A stretch of 64,000 bases of DNA from Pochonia chlamydosporia 170 (lineage: Eukaryota; Ascomycota; Sordariomycetes; Hypocreales; Clavicipitaceae): contig NC_035790.1 in NCBI RefSeq assembly GCF_001653235.2, forward strand, positions 5,766,001 through 5,830,000, read 5' to 3'. Every line of letters starts with the position of its first letter. The first letter of the stretch is position 1. The notes under the pieces are model-generated. The model made no database searches and was not told the DNA's origin. It saw nothing but the letters and a program-made list of their open reading frames with translations. Below, one piece after another: positions 1-10,885 of the stretch. A program made the translations under genes and the position numbers.

Positions 1-543
1 ACTGCAAGTCAGATTTCGACTGTTTCGTTTTCACGGATGGTAGTGAGAGGTGCCCGTCGAACTGAGTTGCGCTGGCCTTGGTTTAGGTCAGTGGTTTGGC
101 GGTTGTTAGTGCCAATTCTTACAACAGCGAACTGCCCGTTTGGCTTTTGACATATGAACGATACAGAATGACCGCAGTATCAAAAAACAGTTGCCATGAC
201 ACGGTGACATGTCATTGCCCTCAAACAACTGTTGCAGCTGCATGGCTGCCTGATCACAATGGTTCGTCCTTATTGTGTAGATAGCCTCGTGATGGGATAT
301 CCTTGTCTGTTTCCTCCAAGGATGCAGTGTTTGAAGGCTGCCGCCAGTGTGAAGTTGAGTCGTTCCAAGAGAATCCCGGGGTACGCGGTGTGTGTACTTC
401 GGGAGAGGCTTTGATATCCTTTCGACAAACGACCTTCCACTTGATATTCATGCAAACGCATCCGGGTCAGGCCCAGAACCGTAGCAATGCTTCCAGTTGC
501 CATGTTGGGCATACGACCGCACTCATATGACCTGTGAAGGAAA
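1..543. other. Non-coding left edge
   Basis: No reading frame here resembles a protein family, and the short open frames overlap one another on both strands. The stretch probably holds the 3' untranslated region of the minus-strand deaminase gene that ends at 544, plus the flank of a gene outside the window. I saw no tRNA-like cloverleaf and no repeat. Confidence 0.5.
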
Positions 544-1050
544 TCATGATTCAGATACATGACCGGCTGTGGCAACCTCGAGAATCTCCTTCTCAAATCC
601 CGGCACCACAGTCACCTTGATGGCGGCAGATTCGAGCATTCCCTGGCCAGGGTTCTGACCAACAAACTTTTCTGGTTCTTGGACTCCAAGATAAACCTCT
701 TTGATCCATGACTTCTGTCGTAAGACCCGTTCAACGCAAGGCAACTTGCCGCTGAGTCGCTTGAAACATGGCTCCATGGTCGTGTAGAGCGCGTGAGGAG
801 TTTTGATGACATTGGCCAAGCCTTCCTCCGTCGTACCGTGTTGCTCGGCGAGCTTGAGAAGACAGCACTCTTCAGCATGAGTATTACCCTCGCATTCTAG
901 AGTGTAACCCTCGGCCACAACTTGCCCGTCATCAAGATTGACCAAAATGGCACCAACACGAAAATTGTTAGGGCGGGGTGGTGATTTCTTAGCCAGCGCT
1001 AGGGCATGCAGCATGGATGTCTTGTGACTTTGTTCCGTCCTTGAAGCCAT
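544..1050 (-). CDS. Rib2-type (DRAP) deaminase, cytidine/dCMP deaminase fold
   Basis: Single-exon gene for 168 residues, starting at the ATG at 1050. The zinc site of the cytidine/deoxycytidylate deaminase fold is complete: H58-A59-E60 supplies the first ligand and the catalytic glutamate, and P94-C95 and C105 supply two cysteines nine residues apart. The stretch TTMEPCFKRLSGKLPC is typical of the fungal deaminases that remove the amino group from the pyrimidine intermediate of riboflavin synthesis, known as the C-terminal part of yeast Rib2. Here the deaminase stands alone without the pseudouridine-synthase-like half, as in many Pezizomycotina. An upstream in-frame extension exists but has no ATG. 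The gene is divergent from the J-protein gene, with 353 bp between the start codons. The exact substrate (riboflavin intermediate or another pyrimidine) is inferred from family resemblance only. Confidence 0.75.
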   Translation of the reverse strand: MASRTEQSHKTSMLHALALAKKSPPRPNNFRVGAILVNLDDGQVVAEGYTLECEGNTHAEECCLLKLAEQHGTTEEGLANVIKTPHALYTTMEPCFKRLSGKLPCVERVLRQKSWIKEVYLGVQEPEKFVGQNPGQGMLESAAIKVTVVPGFEKEILEVATAGHVSES

Positions 1051-1403
1051 GGTTGAGATAAGACAGGGGTAAAGGTAATATTCTGGAGTTGCCAGGCACC
1101 GAGTGATCGAGTGTATCGGGGGATGTGAGCCGAATGTGAACAATTGACAGCAAAGGAGGAGGAGATTGGTGCGATTTAACCAGACCCTGGTGCCGGAAGC
1201 TGCCAACTGGTCGGTGGTTTTACTGCCGAGAGCCCCGCCACTCAAAGTTCAGGCCAATTGTCTCCACCAACAATGAAGACCTTCAACCACTTCACGCTTC
1301 AAGCGCGTGCTGACGCGTGACACACTGGCGTTGAAGAAAGCTCCAAACCCACACACCAACAATACCCTTTGGCAGGCAGCGAAGAGAGCAGTCGTTTTCC
1401 AAA
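1051..1403. promoter_or_regulatory. Divergent promoter between deaminase and J-protein genes
   Basis: 353 bp separate two start codons pointing away from each other, so both promoters must lie here. I could not assign any specific factor site. Confidence 0.5.
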
Positions 1404-2362
1404 ATGTCCGACTACGAGGACTCTATGGACAATGAGCCGCCCATCATTGACCCGTATGAGGTGCTCGGCCTTGACCGAGAAGCAACTGCGAACCAAATCA
1501 CGGGTGCATACCGGAAGGCGGCACTACAGAACCACCCTGGTGAGCTTCACCTTCACCTTCAGCCATGCTCACGTATCACGCATCATGCTAACATTGCTCC
1601 ATAGACAAGGTCACCAGTGACAGAAAAGAAGAAGCACACGCCAAGTTCCAGAAAATCGCATTTGCCTACGCCATCCTCTCCGATCCCGCGCGACGCAAAA
1701 GATATGACACTACCGGCTCGACATCAGAGTCCATCGTCGATGCAGACGGCTTCAACTGGAGTGACTACTACCGCGAACAATTCAGAGACTCTGTATCTGC
1801 GGACGCAATTAGGAAATTTGCCGAAAAGTACAAGGGCTCAGACGAGGAGAAGGACGACCTGCTGATTGCCTACGAAGAGTGCGAAGGCGATATGGATCAA
1901 ATATACGAACGAGTCATGCTGAGTAATGTCACTGAAGACGATGATCGATTTCGGGACATCATTGATGAAGCGATCAAGAAGAAGGACGTCCCGACGTTTG
2001 ATTCCTACACAAAGGAAACTAAGAAGAGCCGCGCAGCTCGTGTGAGGGCTGCAAAGGTTGAGGCAGATGAGGCTGAGGACTATGCTAAGGAACTTGGCGT
2101 GCACGACAAATTGTTCGCGAAAAAGGGAAAGAAGTCCAAAGGTAGCTCAGAAGATGACCTGGCGGCTTTGATTCAAAAACGACAACAAGATAGATCTGCA
2201 AATTTCTTGGATCATCTGGCTGAGAAGTATGGAGCCAATGCCACGAAAGGCAAGAAGGGGAAGAAGCGAGCAGTGGATGCTGATGAGCCGTCTGAAGAGG
2301 CGTTCCAGGCGGCTGCGGCCAAGTTGAAAGGCGGCAAGACGGCAAAGAAATCCAAGAGGTAG
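1404..2362 (+). CDS. J-domain protein, DNAJC9-like
   Basis: Two exons, 1404-1539 and 1605-2362, encode 297 residues. The intron (GTGAGC donor, GCTAAC branch point at 1587-1592, ATAG acceptor) splits the Asp codon of the HPD tripeptide at residues 44-46, the motif that stimulates Hsp70 ATPase. The J-domain spans about residues 16-86 (DPYEVLGLD at its start, RRKRYD near its end). The rest is a charged helical region with lysine-rich stretches (KKGKKSKG, KGKKGKKR, KTAKKSKR) that look like nuclear targeting signals. This layout of an N-terminal J-domain and a basic tail without a Gly/Phe or cysteine-rich region matches the DNAJC9 group, whose human member is a nuclear co-chaperone for histones. 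Histone handling here is inference; the J-domain assignment is firm. Confidence 0.88.
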
Positions 2363-2728
2363 AATTTTTGGGCACTGTTTGGTATTGGTTGGCAAGGAGT
2401 ACCGGTCAAGATTATAGGGAATGAAACCATTATGACTGTAAATTACCAAAGTTCAATATTTAGACATGAAGTTGAAGACTGCATCTGTTGCTGCACCAAA
2501 CCGTGTGTTCAATGGTGTTGATTGGTGGGGTCGTGCCTGGATGGAGTGGAGCACTCATGTTTACAGGCACTTGGCACGGCAATACACTTGAGCTCTACTT
2601 CGCGGTTGCGAGACCGTGAATGAATCACCGTCAGGCTCAATTACGCCCATCACACATATCACCATTGACTAACCTGGACCCTCGGGCTATTGCCCCTCGA
2701 ACAGGGTAATAGAACCTTCAATCATGCC
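2363..2728. other. Intergenic, J-protein 3' end to stn1 promoter
   Basis: 366 bp containing the 3' untranslated region of the J-protein gene and the promoter of the downstream Stn1-like gene. No repeat or additional reading frame is supported. Confidence 0.5.
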
Positions 2729-3614
2729 ATGACCGAAGCAGCTCAGGCCGTGATTTATCCTCGGTATTGCTTTCACCTGTCGCCGACAGCCAATTCCTGG
2801 TGTCTGGTCACCGCGTCTGACATTCACGGTCTAAGGCAACACCCAGGCTTTGAAGGTGAGTACTGCAAGCCGAATCCACTGCACTCGCAATACCCTAATG
2901 TGGCTTGTAGGAGAGAATTTCTTCTTCTACAAGAATTTACCGATAAAATGGGCACGGGTTGTTGGACCTGTTGTGGCAATCGACGAGGCTGCAGGTAGGC
3001 GACGCATCTACACCATCGATGACAGCAGTGGAAAATGTATCGAGGCGCTGGTCAAGATGCCACCGCCTACTACGCTCAATGATGCACCAAGAAGAATGCA
3101 GGCCAGAGCAGGAGCAGCTGCTGGCGGCGCTGCAGAGCCCAGCGCACCGGATTCAGACTCTCTTGGGCCATACGGCCACATTGATGTCGGCGATGTTGTG
3201 GACGTAAAGGGGGCCCTGTCCACTTTCAGGGAAAAGGCACAAATCAATGTTGAGAAGATGGTAATTGTCAAGGGCACAGCTCAGGAAGTTAAGCTATGGG
3301 AAAAAAGAACCAAGTTTCGCCAAGAAGTCCTTGACCGAACCTGGATCCTATCCGAGAAAGAAATTCGGCGTTGTCGCAAAGAAGCCGAGGCTTCAGACGC
3401 GAGGCTTGGGAAAAAGAAGAAGCATCTGAAAGCTGTTTCAGAGGGTGGTACGGGTACGAAGCAAGCGACAGTGAGGCCTCTAACGACGCGCACAAAAGAA
3501 GGGCTAGCAAGAGCCAAAGCAGATGCAAAGCCAAAACTTGATGCTGCAGAAAGAGTGAAGGAATTGATACGTGAAGGGTCGGCTGCGGGAAAGTACAGCG
3601 CTCTTGGTCTATAA
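2729..3614 (+). CDS. stn1: Stn1-like telomere-capping OB-fold protein
   Basis: Two exons, 2729-2855 and 2911-3614, encode 276 residues. The 55-nt intron has a GTGAGT donor and splits a Gly codon. Joining the exons gives FEGENFFFYKNLPIKWARVV, followed by GPVVAID and RIYTIDDSSGKCIEAL. This pattern of a hydrophobic strand, 'P-I-x-W-x-R-V-V-G' and 'YTIDDSSG' is characteristic of the N-terminal OB fold of Stn1. Known Stn1 works with Ten1 (and Cdc13/Ctc1 where present) to cap telomeric single strands and recruit DNA polymerase alpha-primase. The OB fold covers about residues 10-190, with a poorly conserved Ala/Gly-rich insert near 105-125. The C-terminal third is lysine-rich and probably helical. 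The start at 2729 is the first ATG in frame; codons upstream are open but lack an ATG. Confidence 0.82.
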
Positions 3615-4515
3615 TATGTTGCTCACTTGGATATTTGTATCGGACTCTGCAGGCGAGAGATGGTTGGGTATGATGTCGGGCTGAGTGGTGCCTCGCGACG
3701 TGCTTTGTCTTGACGTGCGGGAAATCCAACATCTAGTACTAGTACTAATATCCTGGGTGAACTAGGTGGCATGGCAGAATTGTATATGATCTTGATCATT
3801 AATGATAGTAAACGATGCGACGCAGGAAAAGTGAGGTTGTGTATGTCTACCTGTGCTTCGTGATGTGACTAAATGAATACACCAAGCTTCCTGATCAAGA
3901 TTGATATCAGGCCACTTTTTATACTGTCGCCATTTTTCTCATTTTAAGGAGTTAACGTCGACGCGCTCACCTTGGTCTTTCCAGGTATCAGACTTTAGGA
4001 GGATTGTTTTCAAGAGGAAGGGACATCTCACCTCGTCATTCCTCCCCCAAGCACATGCGTGTGCAAATCTGCGCTTGGTTTTTGTTTCTGTTTTCTACTT
4101 CACTTCACTTCACTTTTTGAGACCTTGTAAGGCGCTACATCCTCATTGAATAACACGTTCCAGGCTGAATACTTACCACCTAAGCGCTTCCAACCCTCAC
4201 CTGTACCGAACTCGATTCACCGACTCTTTTTGTTGAGCAGGTAGTTTGATTGAAATAACGAGGTACGCATTATCGATGTCTCAGCCTTTGCCCGTGGTCA
4301 GTCACATTCCAGTCTTTTGACCAGTTGCACGAGAATGTGAATCAGCACCAACCCATAAAGCTGGTCCTCTAATCCCTGGAATACTACACACAACAGCAAT
4401 GGGGTGTTCATGTTTTATCAACATTTGTCTCTTGGGCAAGCCCGCATGAGGACATCTCGATGGTTCGAATTTTTCCGTGTCAAAGGGTCCCTCACCTCGG
4501 GAGGCAATTAAAAAG
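3615..4515. promoter_or_regulatory. Intergenic, upstream of GH81 gene
   Basis: About 900 bp between the stn1 stop and the GH81 start. It holds a short ACTTC pentanucleotide run at 4097-4115 (3.8 copies). The rest is ordinary AT-moderate promoter and terminator sequence, with no additional gene. Confidence 0.45.
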
Positions 4516-7287
4516 ATGCATTTGCCACGGTTGTTCCCTTGGCTATCCTGGCTGACTTGTAGTTTAGGGTACCCAAACGACTTATGCACTTCAGATGGTG
4601 AAATTGTACATTATAATCTGGAAAGGGGTAACAGATCAACCGAACGTTGGTGGAAGAAGAATTATACCTGCAAGAAATCAGCTCCTCAACAAAGGCTAGC
4701 TTCCGCCGACATCGTTGAGACTAGCTCAAACATTTCCAGGGAAACACCTCAAGAGCTTCGCTTTAACAGCACCGATCCGGCCCTGACGTCTGGGTTAGGA
4801 CCCAAAGAGACTGAGAAGGCTGCAAGCTTGTTTCAATCCTTATTTACTACAATGGCACCGCAAGATATTTTCGACCGACCCGTGGATACAAAAGCACCGC
4901 CGTCAACCATATCTGTCCGTAAAGATCATCCGGAACCCCGCAAAGGGATTCGTTCCCAGGCACCACTGCAAACCAACAAATTCTATTCCAACTTCTTCTT
5001 GGGTGACCAAACGGGTCCGAGTTTTACTTTCCCGTACTCTGTAGCGTGGGCGCGCGGCAAAGGCGCTAGCGGTAGCTGGGGACTGTCCTGCTCTCATATT
5101 GACGAACAACAGAGAGTTTTCGGCAACGAGAAGTTCAATGGAGCTTCATCCTATTATCTGAACCCAATAGGGATTCAGTCAATGGTTATTTCAGCTAAGG
5201 AGCTCGGCAAGGAAACAGCGTTATCTACAGACAGCATAACCGCCTTTTCCGCTAGAGTCCATCTAAGCAAAAACGAGTCATCAGAGCCGGCTGTATCATA
5301 TCCTTTGGTGCAAGGAATGGCATATATTACGGCACAGTTCGATGGCTCCGTGCCCTTGATTCAATCAGGGGTGTTCTTCAAGGCTGTGAGCCGTGTGACA
5401 AATAACCCAAAGGACCATGTCACAAAGTACAACTTCCATTTGGAAGATGGGACAACATGGAGGGTATATGGATGGAGAACCAAGGGCGATGAGTTGGACT
5501 TGAAGGTCGTCAACAATGGGCTGGCAGAGTCAAAGAACCCATTCTACGGCATCATTCAAGTTTGTAAAGATCCCGTTACCAAGGGATCTGAAGAACTTTT
5601 CGACGATGGTGCTGGAGTCTACCCTGTAACAGTAACACTGTCAGGATCTGCTGTCGGAAAGGAAGGCTCATATTGTTTCAAGTTCCAGAAAGATGGGCAT
5701 CAGTTGGGTCATCTTTACATGTTTGCTCTACCGCATCATGTATCGTCATTTAACGGGGATACAAAGGAGCGGGTTCAGGATGTTCGACTTCAATCTCCCA
5801 CAAAGGGCGTTGCCAGTTTAGTTAAGGGGAGTGAGTGGACAATGGTTGAGCGCAATATGCCTATAGACATGCAATTTGCTCCATGGCACCCGGAAAAGGG
5901 TTCTATGGCGGAACTGTCTGATAAGGCGAAAGGAATAATTCGTGCCGCTGCCGCCAAAGAGCTGTCGCAAAACATACCAGCTCAAACGAATCTCGACTCC
6001 ATGTATTTCAGCGGAAAGGTGAGGAAAATGGTATTCTGTTTGAAAAAGACTCCTTGACTAAAGAATATTGTGAGGCACTTGCTAAATTCGCAACAATCTT
6101 GTACGTTGTTCAAGAGCTACTGCGCGACAAGACATTGGCAAAGAAGGGACTTGGTCCGTTGAAAGCAGCTTTCGGTACCTTTGCAGCCAACAAGCAAAAG
6201 TTTCCTCTGGTATATGAAAGCAAGTATATCTATTCGTCTTTACTGTGGCGAGCACTTGCTAACAGTTAGATTCGTAGCTGCTTGGGGCGGGATAGTCTCA
6301 TCGGCAAGTTACGAGACAGGGGACGCTGGTATAGATTTTGGAAATACTTACTACAACGATCACCACTTTCATTACGGCTATCATATACTTGCCGCCGCGA
6401 CCATTGGGCAACTTGATTCAGAATGGGCCAAGGCGAATAAAGATTATGTCAATCTGCTTGTCCGTGATGTTGCAAACCCAAGCGCAGAAGACAAACACTT
6501 TCCACTTTGGCGCAGTTTTGACTGGTATCATGGGCACAGCTGGGCTCATGGTCTTTATGCCGCCATGGACGGCAAGGTATAGACTGTCGATACTTGTTGC
6601 ATCATTTCCACGTTGTATCTGACCTAGATGTAGAACCAAGAGTCGAGTTCTGAGGACATGATGTGTGCCTATGCATTGAAGATGTGGGGGAAAGTGATCA
6701 AAAATTCCGATCTGGAGATGAGGTAATGGATCAGTCAAAAGATGTTTGTCAAGAAGGTAGGAAAGACACTGACAATCACTTCAGGGGAAACTTGCAACTG
6801 TCCATCATTTCACGGAGCCTGCAGAGTTACTATTTGTACAAAAAAGACAACACAGTACAGCCAAAGCAGTTTATCGGCAACAAAGTGGCGGGAATTCTTT
6901 TCGAGAACAAGATTGACCATACAACATTCTTTGACCCAAATATCGAGGCTATTCAAGGTATACACATGATACCAATTCTGCCACCAACCCCGTTTGTTCG
7001 GGATGACAAGTTTGTCAAGGAGGAATGGGAGGCGTATTTCAGCAAGGGCCGAGTGGACGATATTCGCAACGCCTGGAAGGGAATTATTTACGCCAACTAT
7101 GCCACGGTTGATCCAAAGAAGGCTTGGGATTTCTTCACCTCTCGGGATTTTGATCCACAATGGCTAGACGGGGGAGCATCCATGACTTGGTTCATGGCGT
7201 ACGCGGCAGGTTTGTGCTTTTCCTTTGGGCTCTGGCATTGAGCAGTTTGCTAACACGAACATGGGTATAGCACTTGGTCGACTGTGA
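4516..7287 (+). CDS. Secreted endo-1,3-beta-glucanase, glycoside hydrolase family 81
   Basis: Six exons (4516-6018, 6075-6219, 6278-6576, 6634-6722, 6785-7209, 7271-7287) encode 825 residues. Residues 1-18 form a signal peptide. The GH81 beta-sandwich follows from about residue 160 ([11 protein letters not shown]) and then the alpha/alpha barrel. The catalytic region is intact: [11 protein letters not shown] contains D577, and NQESSSED contains E652 and E656 with the four-residue spacing of the family's two glutamates. Members hydrolyse internal beta-1,3 bonds of fungal wall glucan, in wall remodelling, autolysis or attack on other fungi. The fourth intron uses GTAATG and the fifth GTTTGT, both weak donors. 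The second intron appears to be GC-AG (6220-6277), giving VYETAWGG as the family expects. A canonical alternative exists (see findings). No carbohydrate-binding module or GPI signal follows; the protein ends just after the conserved YAAALG. Without correct splicing the gene looks falsely frameshifted. Confidence 0.88.
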
Positions 7288-8424
7288 TGTGGCTAAGAAA
7301 TGGGTTTGCTAGAAGACATGCATGGAATCAATAATGGGCAAACGCGGTTTGGAACATCTCTTTTCCCTCAATTCCTCAGAAGAGAGGAATGACACACCTA
7401 CTTGGAGACAATGTTCGCTATTAGCTTGTAGAACCTAGATAGATCGCATACTCAGTTGCTCTGGACGAATAGCAAAATTGTATGGACTACGGTTATTCCG
7501 CAATTGTGATGAATCGGATTGATATAGCCTTGACAGGATGTGGCAGGCTACTTTGTTCAGCTTGGAGGCAGCAGGCAGCCTAATGATATGAGGGTAAGGG
7601 TGAGTTTTGTCTTTTCCGGTGGGCAATTCATTATCACGAGTTGTGTTCTTTGGTGTGAAGTCACGGATTACTTGTGGAAATTGATACTCCCAAGCGGGTA
7701 AGTCGGAGCAAGGATGGCAGAAACGTGGGCATGCATCAAGAAGCACTGGACAGCACAGCCTCAACCAGCACGACTCATTGATAGGCGAGGGAACAAACGG
7801 GAGCCACGGTCCCGGCTGCTTGCTGTTGTGTTTGACAGATCGAGCCGTGAGCCACACGGAACGGGTTCACCCCTGGTCGTGCTTATTTTCGAGTTTAATT
7901 TGGAAGTCGTTTGTCATGGCGACATGCGGCGGCTTTGTCGGGGGGCTGGCTCCTTTGATCTTGGCACCAAGACAACTGACTACAAGTTGGATCGGCACAG
8001 CGCAAACCAACTGCCGACGCCGGGAAACAGTGAGGCGGTCTGCGATAATCATCTGGGATACCTGTTTCGGGATAATCGGCGCCAGTGTTGAGTTAGCTGG
8101 ATGTCGCGTCACAAAGGTCTTCTTTTCTGGGCTATTTCGGCAAGATACAGGCAGATGACGTAAATGCCTGAGATGAGGAGGCCTCAAATGAGAACTTTGG
8201 TGGCGCGAGCTGGTGTGGACCGTGGAGACGTCTGGAGCTGTCAACGGTTCGACAGCAAATCCTGCGAGGGAGGACGGAAGACGGAGCAGGTAGCTCGGTC
8301 AGGTACGTCCAAGGAGGGGCTGCTAGGTGCTTGGCGACGGGTGACCTGAGGCGAAGGGCTCAACGACTCTCGACTCGGTGCCCTGGAGCTTTCCTTTGAT
8401 GATTCCGACAGCTGTGACGGATTC

Positions 8425-8442
8425 AGTCGAGTCGAGTCGAGT
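8425..8442. repeat. AGTCG pentanucleotide run
   Basis: 3.6 tandem copies of AGTCG in intergenic DNA, one of several five-base repeats in the window. Confidence 0.8.
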
Positions 8443-9909
8443 TGGTTCAGGGAGCTGGGCGTGAGGCAGTTGAGAGACAATTGCCTAGACAGCTGTTGGT
8501 CATGTCGGGTGATGCCAAGAGCGCATGCTTTGTTTGGAGCTCATGAGGTTGAAAAGGATTGACTGCGGATAGTAACACAGCCATATTCTGGAACCGGTTG
8601 CAAGGCGTGAGGCCGGTATTACGGTAACCAGACCAGAGTGTTTGGCGGCCAATATAACGGATTGGAATACGCGCGGCCGTCCTCTGTAGTTGTCTCCTGC
8701 TGGGCGTCAGGTCAACGGAAGGGCTTCTTGGAACAAAGGCGATGAATGTGACATGACGCTTCAATTGAAAGGAGGCCTCCAAGCGACCAGGGTCACAGTA
8801 GTGCAGGAGGAACAGGGGTTTCGCAGGGTACCAACCTCAACTGCTTCTAGCGTCTGGCTTCCTGCAAGGCAATACTCCGTCTGGTTGAAATCAATTGGCA
8901 AGTTGCTGCCAAGACTCGATCGCCCAAAGATCAACCGGCGGGTCAAAGAGACTCCAATGTTGCCAGTGAAGCTTTCGTTGCAGCGGCGCCAATGCGGCTC
9001 GTTTTGTTTCTCCAGTTCAGTCATGTCTCAGCCAAACAGGCGATGGTGTTGGCGCCACACTTTGTTGCTAGCCCATCCACTGCTTCGGGCTGACTTGTCA
9101 AGGAAAGAACAGAAGTGAGAACGGGAGAAAGAGCGCAACATTGAACGCTTGGCATGACGAGCACGGCTAATCCTGAGGGCCATACTCCGTACTCCCTCCC
9201 TCTCCTTGCTCCATGTCCCAATCCTCCGCCTGTGCCTTTACTCACCCATCCATCATCACGTCGAGTCAATCACACCAGCCCTGTCTGTTCTCTCCTTGCT
9301 GGATTCCAGAACAGCAGCTTCACGACTAACTCCTTACCCCACACTCCTATCCAGTTTCGAGCTGGCTCCGGCTCATCTTGTACTGCGTGATACATTCCTG
9401 TCCTGACGAGACTAGCTCGACACCTTCTCTTTGGTGAGCCCAGCCAAGAAAGGGTCAGACGCGCTCAAGTGGTGACACAGCATCGAGTCCGAATTAGACT
9501 GCTGGCCGGCAAGAACAATACTCATTAGTTATTGCTTGGCTTTCCAATAGAGCGAGCAATGGGCTTTGGCGGTTTGAGTAAGTCCAATCTCACATTTTTC
9601 GCTAGTCACGTCTCATCACAAGCACACACACCCATTCCGTCACTTCCGTTGGCAGTACCACCAGACAGCTCTCTCTGTCTGCCTGCACATGGCCATCGTG
9701 GTCGGATAATTTATTATATTTGCACACACACTCACACCACACACTCATACACTCGACGCCATGACAATAACCGGCAACATGAGGCATTGTTAGCAGCTCC
9801 TCATCGTGTTGGGGCCTTAGGTTCCACTGATCCTCCCTGTCCGAAACGTTGGTAGCGTTTGTTCTTTGGCAATGGCCTCCACGCCCGTCTCCGTCTCCGT
9901 CATGTCATG

Positions 9910-9924
9910 TCTGGTCTGGTCTGG
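9910..9924. repeat. TCTGG (CCAGA) pentanucleotide run
   Basis: Three perfect copies of TCTGG, the complement of the CCAGA unit that recurs at 20718, 22788 and 33696. Confidence 0.8.
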
Positions 9925-10202
9925 GCTCTCACCCTTCACTCACTGATCAGTGACCAGACCTCACTTGACCCTCACGTTTCTCTCTTTTCATCAAGCCCAG
10001 TCCCCCATCCACCAGACCAGACTTCCCCAAAACCCACTTGCAAGACACTTGACGCCACAAAAATAGACTACTGGCGCCAGATATCTGGTTACGGTCCCCC
10101 CAACGCTGTGAAGCTCAGCGGCTTTCTGTTCGTCATTCATCCATCTTGATCTCCACCATCAATTTGGAGCTCACCAGACTCTGCTCTGCTCATCTTCATT
10201 CA

Positions 10203-10224
10203 CCCTGCCCTGCCCTGCCCTGCC
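10203..10224. repeat. CCCTG pentanucleotide run
   Basis: 4.4 copies of CCCTG in the pyrimidine-rich leader or promoter region of the exchanger gene. Confidence 0.8.
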
Positions 10225-10885
10225 TGTCCTGTCTGGTACCTTGCAAGACCCAAGGTGAACTTGGCATTCCTCAATTTACCTGAACTGCCGCCTTAAAAGA
10301 CCCTCTCCGGCTGGTACATTGAGAAGCTTGGCAAGCTACTCAATATTCATTCAACCTGAACCTCCACAATCGCTCAGAAAGTTTCGGTACGCCACAGTTG
10401 ACCCCTGCCATCACTCACTCTCTTACTCTTGAGCACTCGATCAGCGTTTGTTTGCACCGGACCAGAGTCCTAGAGTCCCACTTCACACCCTGTGCTTCAA
10501 TCGTCAAGTTGCTATTCCCTGCCCATCCGACCACCCCATCCTGGCCAAACCTATATCTGCTGCAGCCTTTCCTTTCTCATTTCTCAAGCGAAGAACCCTG
10601 GGAAGTTTTCGTTGCGTCAGAAGCTCTTTTCCTTTCCTGCCCGGAGCTTCTCGAATCCTTCCAGCTTCACAAGCCTCGGTGCTTCGACATCAATCCGTAC
10701 AACACGGCTTGCCTGGATTCTCACTCTTCCCTGTCGCAAGCGAAGCGTCACCTCAATACCTGCGCAAGGCACTGAGGAATCACTACGGCGCCTGTTCTTT
10801 TTGATTGACATTCAAACCTGGCCGTCAATCGATAACTAATTCACAAGCCATAGTCAACGAGTCGTCTCGACAGCTCCGGCGCCAA

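Larger units (their letters stand above)
7288..10885. other. 3.6-kb non-coding interval upstream of the Ca2+/H+ exchanger
   Basis: No supported gene. The left part is the 3' flank of the GH81 gene. From about 9.1 kb onward the plus strand is strongly pyrimidine-rich, as in a long promoter and 5' leader of the exchanger gene. Simple repeats include AGTCG at 8425-8442, an AC-rich tract around 9720-9755, TCTGG x3 at 9910-9924 and CCCTG at 10203-10224. A TACTCCGTAC motif lies at 9183-9192. Open frames of 100-140 codons overlap on both strands without family resemblance. Confidence 0.5.

Noticed and set aside
6054..7241. Apparent frameshifts and stops in the GH81 gene
   Set aside because: All breaks coincide with introns that restore the conserved family sequence, so the gene is intact rather than a pseudogene.
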